The notes below the pieces were generated by a model. That model had not been told where the DNA came from and did not search any database. It worked only from the letters and a program-made list of their open reading frames with translations. Shown here in pieces: positions 15,488-22,059 of a stretch of DNA of 27,011 nucleotides. Source of the stretch: a virus; IMG/VR virus record IMGVR_UViG_3300032092_000196, positions 1 to 27,011 of that record; one strand, written 5' to 3'. The position numbers were made by a program, and so were the translations under genes. Every line of letters starts with the position of its first letter. Position 1 is the stretch's first letter.

Positions 15488-15571
15488 TAACTATGTTAAT
15501 AACTTTTTTGAAAAAAAGTGAAAAAAGTTTTACCGTTTAGAGAAAATTGTTTATATTTACATATCATTAAT
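15481..15571 (+). repeat. 91-nt regulatory repeat, copy A
   Basis: This segment aligns without gaps to 21951-22041, with 84 of 91 positions identical by eye count. It holds two GTTAATAACT 10-mers 12 nt apart, a GTGAAAAAAGTTTTACC segment, and an early-type promoter at its right end. It begins inside the last codons of the upstream gene. Confidence 0.85.
15529..15566 (+). promoter_or_regulatory. Early-type promoter, copy 2
   Basis: TTTA (15529-15532), 19 nt, TATATTTA (15552-15559): this is the Bacteroidota TTTG-N19-TAnnTTTG pattern with A for G at both ends. The shared block TTGTTTATATTTACATATCA occupies 15547-15566. It serves the gene at 15587. Confidence 0.72.
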
Positions 15572-15586
15572 TAAAACAATAACAAA

Positions 15587-15805
15587 ATGAAAAAGAAAAT
15601 CACATTAGAAGCTCTAGTTAAAGCAACCAAAGGAATGAATCCTGTCGAGTTTGAAGCATATTGCGAAGAAAATAATATTTCTATCGAATGGTTAGATGTA
15701 ACCATTACAAATTTTAATGATGGCGTTTATAATGTTGTTCTATCAGATTTTAATGATGCAAATGTATTTGCAATGGATGGTGAAGCTGTTGAAATTGAAT
15801 TTTAA
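15587..15805 (+). CDS. Hypothetical acidic protein, 72 residues
   Basis: This is a small acidic protein with a helical N-terminus (LEALVKATKGMNPVEFEAYC) and a beta-rich, Asp/Asn-rich C-terminal half. No family is recognised. It is the first gene after the second early-type promoter, with the A-rich leader AAAACAATAACAAA before the ATG. Its strong acidity would suit a small inhibitor or mimic protein, but there is no direct evidence for that. Confidence 0.75.
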   Translation: MKKKITLEALVKATKGMNPVEFEAYCEENNISIEWLDVTITNFNDGVYNVVLSDFNDANVFAMDGEAVEIEF

Positions 15806-15821
15806 TTTAAAATAATAATAT

Positions 15822-16118
15822 ATGAAAGTTTTTGAACAAATCGAAGTAGTAAAAAATGTTGTTAAAGAATACATGGAACAAGACCATGAAGTCAAGTTTA
15901 GATTCTCAGAGGACCAATTAGCTCATATTGAAGATATTGCAACTTCAATTCTATGTACTAAATGGAAGATTGGTTATGAAGGTGGTAGTTTCGTCCAAGC
16001 TGTAGTTGAAAACAATTTAATGCAGGCTATGGGTCGAGCAGATTCAACTAATCAAATGGCTCTTCCATTCTATTGCCGATTGATGTATAATGTTGGTAAA
16101 CCTACAATTTTATCATAA
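15822..16118 (+). CDS. Hypothetical protein, 98 residues
   Basis: This is a helical protein with no transmembrane segment and no recognised motif; the visible segments are FEQIEVVKNVVKEYMEQ, FSEDQLAHIEDIATSILC and a C-terminal CRLMYNVGK. Its stop codon overlaps the start of the next small gene (TAATG), the start of a chain of coupled short genes (16118, 16258, 16352) in the early-type operon. Confidence 0.78.
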   Translation: MKVFEQIEVVKNVVKEYMEQDHEVKFRFSEDQLAHIEDIATSILCTKWKIGYEGGSFVQAVVENNLMQAMGRADSTNQMALPFYCRLMYNVGKPTILS

Positions 16119-16258
16119 TGAAAATTATTTATATGGAGCCGACAATTATTTTGATCGCTCAACAGAATCAAGAATTTGCGCAGAAATTAGTCCAATCCGG
16201 CCAAATTAAGCAAGTTAATGGACTAAATTATTTGGTAATCGAACAAAACGAAGAATAA
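16118..16258 (+). CDS. Microprotein, 46 residues
   Basis: This short frame starts in the stop codon of the gene before it (TAATG) and ends in the start codon of the gene after it (TAATG). It encodes a hydrophobic N-terminus (MKIIYMEPTIILIAQQ), a QEFAQKLVQSGQIKQVNG segment and an acidic end. Perfect coupling at both ends makes real translation likely. No family is recognised. Confidence 0.68.
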   Translation: MKIIYMEPTIILIAQQNQEFAQKLVQSGQIKQVNGLNYLVIEQNEE

Positions 16259-16350
16259 TGAAAAATTGGATTAAAGAAAATTGGACAGTAATATTTGTTA
16301 TACTGTGGTTTATTGTGATTGGTATTTTTGCAACTTATATTTCAGACTAA
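16258..16350 (+). CDS. Single-pass membrane microprotein, 30 residues
   Basis: The frame starts in TAATG at 16258 and encodes a basic, Trp-containing N-terminus (MKNWIKENW) followed by one hydrophobic helix (TVIFVILWFIVIGIFATYI) and SD at the end. The next gene starts 1 nt after its stop. The layout is that of a short holin-like or membrane-perturbing peptide or of a small regulatory membrane peptide; nothing distinguishes these. Confidence 0.66.
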   Translation: MKNWIKENWTVIFVILWFIVIGIFATYISD

Positions 16351-16351
16351 T

Positions 16352-16777
16352 ATGGGAGCACTAGAAAAAATGATAGACTTTATAAATAGTCCCGAAGGAG
16401 AAAAGGCTATGGAAGAATATTTCCATAAATTATATGAGAGTGAAAAAATCAAAATTGAACGAGCAAATAAACTATTACAAAGATACGGAGTTTGCGATGA
16501 TTCAACATTTGATTATCTAATGCTTGATATTCTAGAAAAGCAGAAAAAGTATGATGATATACATTGGGCAACTTATACTGATCGACCTCTTCATATTTTA
16601 AATCTAATGTGGGAACTTGCATCTCTTGAAGGAACTGAAATTGAACCATTAGATGGTTTAACTGAAAACTTTCCATCGATGGTATACGATTATTATGGTT
16701 ATCAATTTGCAATCACACATGGACAAGGTTCAGTGTTAAGTGTATATCGTCAAAAAGAACTAAGATATAGGAGTTAA
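16352..16777 (+). CDS. Hypothetical protein, 141 residues
   Basis: The frame is open further upstream to a TTG at 16319, but that part lies inside the membrane microprotein gene; the ATG at 16352, 1 nt after that gene's stop, is chosen. The protein is acidic and mainly helical at the N-terminus (LEKMIDFINSPEGEKAMEEY, then ERANKLLQRYG), with aromatic-rich middle and end segments (YDYYGYQFAITHGQG). There is no known motif. AGGAG near its end serves the next gene as a ribosome binding site. Confidence 0.78.
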   Translation: MGALEKMIDFINSPEGEKAMEEYFHKLYESEKIKIERANKLLQRYGVCDDSTFDYLMLDILEKQKKYDDIHWATYTDRPLHILNLMWELASLEGTEIEPLDGLTENFPSMVYDYYGYQFAITHGQGSVLSVYRQKELRYRS

Positions 16778-16778
16778 T

Positions 16779-17171
16779 ATGAAAAAGATTAAAGAATTTT
16801 TAGATAGAATGGACGAGAAGTTTGAAAAAACAGATTGGACATTTTTATGGAATGTGATTTTTCCGTTCTCAATGCTATTTAAAAGAAAGAAAAAACAGAC
16901 AAATGACATTGGAGGACAGATTATTCATGTTCCAACACAAACCTTATGGTTTAAAGTTCAGAAAGATATTAGTCAATTTCAAAAACTGTATGGAGAATCT
17001 GCCGATATTGGAATGTCAATGGAAATGATTAAAAAAGCCATGGTCAATGAGTTGATGGAGCAGATTGCCAAATCCGGTGCTGTTGAATTTAAATCATATA
17101 AACAGGTAGGAGGTAATTATTTTGACACGCAGATTTTAGAAGCTGAAATTCGTATAGTAAAGAAAAAATAA
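16779..17171 (+). CDS. Hypothetical protein, 130 residues
   Basis: This 130-residue protein has a charged N-terminal helix, a short hydrophobic stretch (TFLWNVIFPFSMLF, about residues 24-37) followed by KRKKK, and a C-terminal soluble domain. The hydrophobic patch plus basic cluster suggests membrane association, though the segment is short for a full span. One of the clearer Shine-Dalgarno sequences in the window, AGGAG (16769-16773), precedes the ATG. No family is recognised. Confidence 0.76.
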   Translation: MKKIKEFLDRMDEKFEKTDWTFLWNVIFPFSMLFKRKKKQTNDIGGQIIHVPTQTLWFKVQKDISQFQKLYGESADIGMSMEMIKKAMVNELMEQIAKSGAVEFKSYKQVGGNYFDTQILEAEIRIVKKK

Positions 17172-17181
17172 AAAATAAAAA

Positions 17182-17490
17182 ATGATAAAAAGAATCAAAA
17201 CAAAAAGATTTAAGGCAAATTTCGTCTTAAGACATAGATGGGAAAAAGGTGATACACTGTCAAATTACACCGCATCCCGAATGAAAAATGAATGGGAACT
17301 TGGAATTTGGGCAAAACAATATGATGTAGTTGGGCCAGTTCGAAAAGGAAAATCTAGTCAAGATACCATTAAAAAAACATTTACTGCTAAAAATCATGTT
17401 AAGTGTTACATGTTTGGTATTAATTTAATTGTTTGCAAAATGTGGGTTGATTTTAGTTTTAAACCTACTTTTGGAATAGATGTAAAATAA
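17182..17490 (+). CDS. Hypothetical basic protein, 102 residues
   Basis: This is a basic protein (many Lys and Arg, especially in residues 1-17, MIKRIKTKRFKANFVLRHR) with a central EWELGIWAKQYDVVGP segment and a beta-looking end. It closes the operon that starts at 15587: a new early-type promoter lies in the following 70 nt. No motif is recognised. The charge could suit nucleic-acid binding, which is only a guess. Confidence 0.75.
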   Translation: MIKRIKTKRFKANFVLRHRWEKGDTLSNYTASRMKNEWELGIWAKQYDVVGPVRKGKSSQDTIKKTFTAKNHVKCYMFGINLIVCKMWVDFSFKPTFGIDVK

Positions 17491-17502
17491 TTTATAAAAA
17501 GT

Positions 17503-17540
17503 TTTTCCGTTTGAATTTTTTTGTTTATATTTACATATCA
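17503..17540 (+). promoter_or_regulatory. Early-type promoter, copy 3
   Basis: GTTTTTCCGTTT (17501-17512) and TATATTTA (17526-17533) lie in the block TTGTTTATATTTACATATCA (17521-17540). The -33 box at 19-nt spacing reads TTTT. It lacks the upstream GTTAATAACT repeats seen at copies 2 and 4. It serves the operon from 17561. Confidence 0.68.
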
Positions 17541-17560
17541 TTAATCAAAACAACAATAAC

Positions 17561-17905
17561 ATGAATAAAGCACAAACTCTTAGATTATTTGAAGTAACTA
17601 GTCAACGTCAAGCCGATAATGGAACTGTATGTTTTTATGACCCAATCGCAAATTGTGATTATATGAGTTATGAAAGTGGTTATGTTCGTCGTAAATATTC
17701 AGCAAGAAATTGGCGAGGTAATATTGTAAATACAGTTTACCAGTTAAACAAAACCAGACAAGTTCCAGTATCTGGAATTGATTATTATGGAAATCATTTT
17801 ACCTCTACAAAAACAGAGCGTATTTTAGAAATGGATCCTGAAGCTCGTATGGAAATTATTTATCGTGCTGCTACAAATTATCGTAGAACCCTAGGTAAAA
17901 TTTAA
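17561..17905 (+). CDS. Hypothetical protein, 114 residues
   Basis: This is a basic, Tyr/Arg/Asn-rich protein (VRRKYSARNWRGNIVNTVYQ in the middle; YRAATNYRRTLGKI at the end). No family is recognised. It is the first gene after an early-type promoter, and its stop codon overlaps the ATG of the endonuclease V-like gene (TAATG), so the two are coupled. Confidence 0.77.
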   Translation: MNKAQTLRLFEVTSQRQADNGTVCFYDPIANCDYMSYESGYVRRKYSARNWRGNIVNTVYQLNKTRQVPVSGIDYYGNHFTSTKTERILEMDPEARMEIIYRAATNYRRTLGKI

Positions 17906-18342
17906 TGACAAGAATTAATGCAACCATACCTCCAGCATCTTTATGCGATCAACATTTAGTTGCTGAATATCGTGAAATTCTGAGGACAACTACACTTGCA
18001 ACTAATAAACCAGTTGATAAGTCAAAGTTGCCTCAGACTTTTACACTAGGTACAGGCCATGTTAAATTCTTCTACGATAAGTTAAAATATATTCACCTCA
18101 GGTTCAATAGTTTACGACAGGAGCTAATAAATCGAGGTTATGATGTTTCTATTGAGTGGGACGATGGCCGAGTCAGTGGTCACCTATCACTCTATAATGA
18201 TTGGTATGGAACACCAGAAGCAAATCAACTAGTTATTGACCGAATCTATGAACGAGCTCTAACTATGAAAAAAATTACTCTGTACGGTAAACAAATTACG
18301 GCTGACGAATATAAATTAATATTGGTAAATTATGAACAATAA
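17905..18342 (+). CDS. denV: Pyrimidine-dimer DNA glycosylase (T4 endonuclease V-like)
   Basis: The T4 enzyme removes UV-induced pyrimidine dimers and nicks the strand. The first 24 residues follow the T4 sequence closely: MTRIN, then DQHLVAEYREI. In T4 the N-terminal amine of Thr2 attacks the sugar and Glu23 is catalytic; here Thr2 and Arg3 are kept, and the Arg-Glu pair is at 23-24 because of one extra residue. The second conserved segment is FTLGTGHVKFFYDKLKYI (about residues 45-62), followed by RQELINRGYDV. At 145 residues it is close to T4 (138). The C-terminus diverges: the aromatic WYKYYG end that contacts DNA in T4 is not seen, replaced by a segment ending KLILVNYEQ. Substrate preference may thus differ. 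Confidence 0.9.
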   Translation: MTRINATIPPASLCDQHLVAEYREILRTTTLATNKPVDKSKLPQTFTLGTGHVKFFYDKLKYIHLRFNSLRQELINRGYDVSIEWDDGRVSGHLSLYNDWYGTPEANQLVIDRIYERALTMKKITLYGKQITADEYKLILVNYEQ

Positions 18343-18736
18343 TTATATGACTAATGAGGAATTTGATAAATTCCTAGAAAGTATTGGAGGATTAGAGAAT
18401 GGATTCTTTGCAGATCGTCCAAAAATCATGAGCCATGGTATTTGTGGTTGTGGTAATGGTTGGTATGGGATTATCAAACGTTTGATTGAAGATCTAATTG
18501 AACTTGGTTGGAACAAACAAATTTGCCAAATTAAAGAAAAGTTTGGTGGATTAAGATTCTATATTAATACTGGAAACGAAGAAATTTGGCAGCGTATTAA
18601 ATTAGCCGAAGATGCTTCATATATTACATGTGAAACTTGCGGAGAGCCAGGCCAACTGCGAAGTGGAGGTTGGATGCAAACACTGTGTGATGAACATGCT
18701 GGCGATAGACCAGTTTTTAAAGGATATGAATTTTAA
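18332..18736 (+). CDS. Conserved hypothetical protein with zinc-binding C-terminus
   Basis: This 134-residue protein overlaps the end of the previous gene by 11 nt. It contains CGCGNGWYGIIKRLIEDLI, then QIKEKFGGLRFYINTG and a C-terminal Cys/His cluster (CETCG, later LCDEH) that could hold zinc. I recognise this combination (KEKFGGLRFY plus CExCG and a late CxxH) as a widespread unknown phage protein. It probably acts as a small soluble zinc protein; no function is known to me. Confidence 0.84.
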   Translation: MNNNYMTNEEFDKFLESIGGLENGFFADRPKIMSHGICGCGNGWYGIIKRLIEDLIELGWNKQICQIKEKFGGLRFYINTGNEEIWQRIKLAEDASYITCETCGEPGQLRSGGWMQTLCDEHAGDRPVFKGYEF

Positions 18737-18739
18737 TAT

Positions 18740-18937
18740 ATGGATATTTTTTTATTTTATATTTTCTGCGGATTATTTCTTAACATCATCGTAGATATTT
18801 TAGTTTCTTTTTTAGGTCAAACTGGACCAAATGCCGAATATCTAAGATTGACAAACTTTGAAAGAATAATTGTCTTGTTAATTTGGCCGTTTGCCGTGTT
18901 ATATGTTATTGTTGGAATGATAAATCCTAGAAAATAA
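18740..18937 (+). CDS. Small two-helix membrane protein, 65 residues
   Basis: It has two hydrophobic helices: residues about 3-25 (IFLFYIFCGLFLNIIVDILV) and about 44-61 (IIVLLIWPFAVLYVIVGM), joined by a polar loop, with a basic C-terminus (NPRK). Its stop overlaps the next ATG (TAATG). No family is recognised. Confidence 0.74.
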   Translation: MDIFLFYIFCGLFLNIIVDILVSFLGQTGPNAEYLRLTNFERIIVLLIWPFAVLYVIVGMINPRK

Positions 18938-19803
18938 TGCCAGAATTAGCAGAACTTAGACTAACCGCAGATTATATTAACCAAGAGGCTCAAAACAGAG
19001 TTTTCTATAGTGTTAAAAAGAATCCAGTGCATAAGGGTAAAGAAGTTGAAATTCAATTTCGAGGTTTTACTATTTCAGCCGAAAGCCGCGGTAAAGAATT
19101 GATGTTAACTTTAACTCAATTCAATTCATCTCATCAGGTTAAGTTATTAATGACAATGGGAATGTCTGGTTATTTTAAGTGGGTAGATGTTGGAGTTCTT
19201 TCAAAACACTCTCATTTACGCTTTCAATCTGAAAATGGATCTCTTGATTTTGTTGATGTTCGTCGATTTGGTAAATGGAAACTTGCAGAAGATTGGTCTG
19301 AAGACCGTGGTCCAGATCCAACTCAACAATTTCAAGATTTTGTCCGAAACATTAAGAATAATCTACATAAAAAAGATTTTGATAAACCAATTTGTGAGGT
19401 TCTAATGAATCAAAAATGGTTTAATGGAATTGGTAATTATCTTAGAGCTGAAATTCTCTACCGAGCCGATATTAATCCATTTATGTCAGCAAGAGAAGCT
19501 TTAACTAAACATAATAGTATTTTTAGTCTTTGTAGAACTATCCCAGAAACAGCATACATGCTTGGTGGAGGAGAACTAAAGGATTGGAAGAACCCATTTC
19601 AGTTTGACACAATAGAAGATGTCAAACTTGGCTGGGAAGAATTTATGAAGTGTTATGGAAAACCTGGAATGTCAACAATGATCGATAATAATGGAAAGGG
19701 AAGAAGGTTTTGGTATGATCCAAAATGGAATTATGGCGAGGATCAAGATTGGTGTCATTATAGTGGCATGCCAAGCCCAACTGCATATTTGAAACAAAAA
19801 TAA
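18937..19803 (+). CDS. Fpg/Nei-type DNA glycosylase with zincless finger
   Basis: These enzymes remove oxidised bases and cut the abasic site. The N-terminus MPELAEL provides the catalytic Pro2 and Glu3, which require Met removal and fix the start. Further family residues are the RGKEL lysine (53), the DVRRFGKW arginines (109-110) and the helix-two-turn-helix NQKWFNGIGNYLRAEILY (158-175). The usual C-terminal four-cysteine zinc finger is absent; instead GRRFWYDPKW (255-264) resembles the zincless finger of NEIL1-like and viral relatives. Length (288) is normal. With the endonuclease V-like gene, this gives the phage two base-excision enzymes in one operon. It overlaps the previous gene by one base. 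Confidence 0.92.
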   Translation: MPELAELRLTADYINQEAQNRVFYSVKKNPVHKGKEVEIQFRGFTISAESRGKELMLTLTQFNSSHQVKLLMTMGMSGYFKWVDVGVLSKHSHLRFQSENGSLDFVDVRRFGKWKLAEDWSEDRGPDPTQQFQDFVRNIKNNLHKKDFDKPICEVLMNQKWFNGIGNYLRAEILYRADINPFMSAREALTKHNSIFSLCRTIPETAYMLGGGELKDWKNPFQFDTIEDVKLGWEEFMKCYGKPGMSTMIDNNGKGRRFWYDPKWNYGEDQDWCHYSGMPSPTAYLKQK

Positions 19804-19822
19804 ATTAAAGAATATAATAAGT

Positions 19823-20302
19823 ATGGATAGTAAGATCGTATTAGTTGGTAAAGCTGCGTCAGGCAAAGACCATTTCCGTAAAGTTTTAATAGATAGAGGT
19901 TTTAAATATGGTGTTTCTCACACTACTCGACCACCTAGGGTTGGAGAAGTTGATGGATCTGATTATCATTTTACCACTGTAGAAAAGTTCAAGGAGATGA
20001 TTGCTAATGATGAATTCGTTGAATGGCAAGAGTTTGTAGGATTCTATTATGGTATTCACAAAGATGAATTTGAGCGTTGTGATGCTATGATTTTAAATGT
20101 TGAAGGTCTAGCAATGTTATCTGAAGAATATCGTAAAAGATGCTGGGTTGTCTATTTAGATATTCCATTCGAAGTTCGTGCTGAGCGTCTTTCTCAACGC
20201 GGAGATACACATGATCCATGGGAACGTCGAATCGAAGCCGATGAAAAACAGTATGAAGGTTTTACAAACTTCGACTGCCGAATCACAAATCCAAATTTCT
20301 AA
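19823..20302 (+). CDS. Guanylate kinase-like nucleotide kinase
   Basis: It probably phosphorylates (d)GMP to supply nucleotides for phage DNA. The P-loop GKAASGKD (residues 9-16) has GKD in place of the usual GKS/T, as T4 dNMP kinase also has. The GMP-binding region SHTTRPPRVGEVDGSDYHF (about 32-50) is almost standard for guanylate kinases, followed by a FVEWQEFVGFYYG segment and a lid with RLSQRGD. At 159 residues it is shorter than bacterial Gmk (about 200), lacking part of the C-terminal helix. The stop codon overlaps the late-type octamer of the next gene. Confidence 0.9.
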   Translation: MDSKIVLVGKAASGKDHFRKVLIDRGFKYGVSHTTRPPRVGEVDGSDYHFTTVEKFKEMIANDEFVEWQEFVGFYYGIHKDEFERCDAMILNVEGLAMLSEEYRKRCWVVYLDIPFEVRAERLSQRGDTHDPWERRIEADEKQYEGFTNFDCRITNPNF

Positions 20303-20308
20303 TATATA
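20301..20308 (+). promoter_or_regulatory. Candidate late promoter octamer AATATATA (coiled-coil gene)
   Basis: AATATATA overlaps the kinase stop codon and lies 19 nt before the ATG at 20328, the same spacing as at the tail tube gene. It would give the three following genes late expression inside a region otherwise of early type. Confidence 0.5.
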
Positions 20309-20327
20309 AAATACAAATACAAAAACA

Positions 20328-20894
20328 ATGGCAAAAGCAAAAAAGAATCAAGAAAGCATTGAAGATTTAAAAAACCTTCGCAACGAACTAGAAAAGAAAG
20401 TTGCTGATATGCAAACTGAATTAGCTCAAAAAGAATATTCTGTCGATTTTGAGAATTCTACAAACATCAATAAAGTTTTAAAACACCTAAACGATGATGT
20501 TGCATGGAATACTAAAAATGCTGCATTGCTTGTAAATCTTTCAGATAATTTAAAAGTTGAAAAACAGAGAATTAATCATGAGGTTGCAACCGCAAAGCAA
20601 GAAAAGAAAGAATATGATAAATCTTTAGAATCAATCGTTTATTTAAAAACTATTGATCTGAATACTCTTTATCAGTCTCTATTAGGTGTACAGAGCACAG
20701 GTATTGAATCTGCTCGTAATTACATAAAATTATTAACCAACATTGGTGCACAGATTTCTGATGCAATGCGTTCTATGGCTGAAGAGAATAAGAAAATTCA
20801 AGCCCTTCATGGTGAATTAGCCGATTTAGACAAGCGTATTGTAGAATTTGGCACACCAGTTGAAGATGAATTAGTCAATGAAACTAGCAAGTAA
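20328..20894 (+). CDS. Coiled-coil protein, 188 residues
   Basis: The N-terminal third is a heptad-patterned helix (SIEDLKNLRNELEKKVADMQ onward), and a second helical bundle extends from about residue 85 to 175. The middle (LSDNLKVEKQRINHEVATAK) is also helical, and the C-terminal tail is acidic. There are no catalytic motifs. It overlaps the next gene, a putative nuclease, by 17 nt and is preceded by a late-type octamer. It could be a structural or scaffolding protein, or a partner of the nuclease. No family is recognised. Confidence 0.8.
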   Translation: MAKAKKNQESIEDLKNLRNELEKKVADMQTELAQKEYSVDFENSTNINKVLKHLNDDVAWNTKNAALLVNLSDNLKVEKQRINHEVATAKQEKKEYDKSLESIVYLKTIDLNTLYQSLLGVQSTGIESARNYIKLLTNIGAQISDAMRSMAEENKKIQALHGELADLDKRIVEFGTPVEDELVNETSK

Positions 20895-21414
20895 ATCCAA
20901 GAATAGAATTGAATTAGTTGATATTATTTCCGAAGGCATCTCTACCAAAGATGTCTTCGGAACTATTAATTATAAAAAACAGTCTGAAGATAAAATTAAA
21001 CAATTTATCTACCCACATGTTGTCGATTCTCTTGGTAAATGGATAGCTGAAAAGAAAGATATGGATCTTTCTCTAGCTAAAGAAAAGGCCAAAACCCTTC
21101 TAAAATGGGAAGGTAACATAAATACCACAGTACATAATATGGTATTTATGGGAACCAATAATCGACCAGATATGAGTATTGAATATGGTGGAATTAAAAT
21201 TGCTGTTGAAATTAAAAGAGGAGATCGAGGATCTGATTTAAGAGCTGGTTTTGGTCAAAGCCTAGTTTATTCAACAGTTTATGATTTTATTATCTATATG
21301 TTTATAGATTGTTCAGATGATGGTAGAATTAAAAACGCTAGAACAGGAATCTCAGAAGAAAAGTTTTTAGAAAACTTATGGGATAACTTTAATATAAAAT
21401 TTATAGTAGTTTAG
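20878..21414 (+). CDS. Putative PD-(D/E)XK-fold nuclease
   Basis: This 178-residue protein carries the residues expected of a PD-(D/E)XK nuclease: Asp98 in RPDMSIEYGG, then a strand with Glu111-Ile-Lys113 (VEIKRGD), a Gln at 127 and Tyr at 131 (GFGQSLVY) as in many members, and a following strand YDFIIYMFIDC. The N-terminal part (IISEGISTKDVFG; KQSEDKIKQFIYPHVVD) is helical and of unknown role. The fold is inferred from motif spacing alone. Possible roles are attack on host DNA, processing of phage DNA or defence against other DNA. It overlaps the coiled-coil gene and ends directly at the ATG of the phosphoesterase-like gene, so the three form one translational unit. Confidence 0.75.
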   Translation: MKLASKSKNRIELVDIISEGISTKDVFGTINYKKQSEDKIKQFIYPHVVDSLGKWIAEKKDMDLSLAKEKAKTLLKWEGNINTTVHNMVFMGTNNRPDMSIEYGGIKIAVEIKRGDRGSDLRAGFGQSLVYSTVYDFIIYMFIDCSDDGRIKNARTGISEEKFLENLWDNFNIKFIVV

Positions 21415-21939
21415 ATGCAAAAATTATTTTTTACAGCAAATCAACAGTTTGGTCGTCCAAGCGCAATTAAAGAATTTGATCGCCCTTTTGAAGATGTCAA
21501 TACGATGAACCAAGCACTGATCAATACTTGGAACTCAACGGTCGATAAAGAAGACATTGTTTATGTTCTTGGCAATTTTGCTTGGGATCCAACAACAGCT
21601 GAAGATATTCTTAAAAAATTGAATGGAACCATTATTCTAGTTCCAGGTGAGCATGATGCTGCTATTCTTGATTTAAATAAAAGACGAGTTTTGCCAAAAC
21701 ATTGTGCAATCGTCGAACCTCTATTCAGTTCTCCTACTGAAAAATTAGCCATATCTTATTGGCCTTTGGCTGAATGGCCTTTTAAAAATAAAGGGTATTA
21801 CCATTTCTTTGGTTATCCTGGTAAGAAATATAAAACTGACCATAAGAAACGGTTAGTTAATGTTGCATGCGATTATTGGGGATATAAACCAAAATCTTTT
21901 GATTCGATTATGGGTCTTTTCAAAGATATTGAAAGTTAA
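21415..21939 (+). CDS. Metallophosphoesterase-like protein with lost active site
   Basis: The backbone pattern matches small phage metallophosphoesterases of the type FTSDTHFGH...MNExLIxNWN...LGDF...LNGxxxLIxGNHD. Here the same framework is plain (FFTANQQFGR, MNQALINTWN, VLGNFAW, LNGTIILVPGEHD, YWPLAEWP), but the metal ligands are changed: Asp to Asn9, His to Gln11, His to Arg14, GD to Gly-Asn54, GNHD to GEHD (Asn to Glu79), the late His to Tyr115, and GHxH to GYPG (133-136). The frame is intact with no stop or shift, which argues for a kept non-catalytic role such as binding or regulation. Length (174) is normal. The fold assignment is firm; inactivity is inferred. Confidence 0.85.
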   Translation: MQKLFFTANQQFGRPSAIKEFDRPFEDVNTMNQALINTWNSTVDKEDIVYVLGNFAWDPTTAEDILKKLNGTIILVPGEHDAAILDLNKRRVLPKHCAIVEPLFSSPTEKLAISYWPLAEWPFKNKGYYHFFGYPGKKYKTDHKKRLVNVACDYWGYKPKSFDSIMGLFKDIES

Positions 21940-21950
21940 CTACTTATGAA

Positions 21951-22041
21951 ATGTTAATAACTTTGTTAATAACTTTTTTAAAAAAAAGTGAAAAAAGTTT
22001 TACCATTTGAGAAAAATTGTTTATATTTACATATCATTAAT
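21951..22041 (+). repeat. 91-nt regulatory repeat, copy B
   Basis: This segment matches 15481-15571 without gaps (seven differences counted by eye). It contains GTTAATAACT at 21953-21962 and 21965-21974, and the promoter block at its right end. It lies between the dead phosphoesterase gene and the sigma factor gene. Confidence 0.85.
21999..22036 (+). promoter_or_regulatory. Early-type promoter, copy 4 (sigma factor gene)
   Basis: TTTA (21999-22002), 19 nt, TATATTTA (22022-22029), with TTGTTTATATTTACATATCA at 22017-22036. It is the same as copy 2 at both boxes and drives the sigma factor gene. Confidence 0.72.
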
Positions 22042-22059
22042 CGTTAAAACAAATCATAT

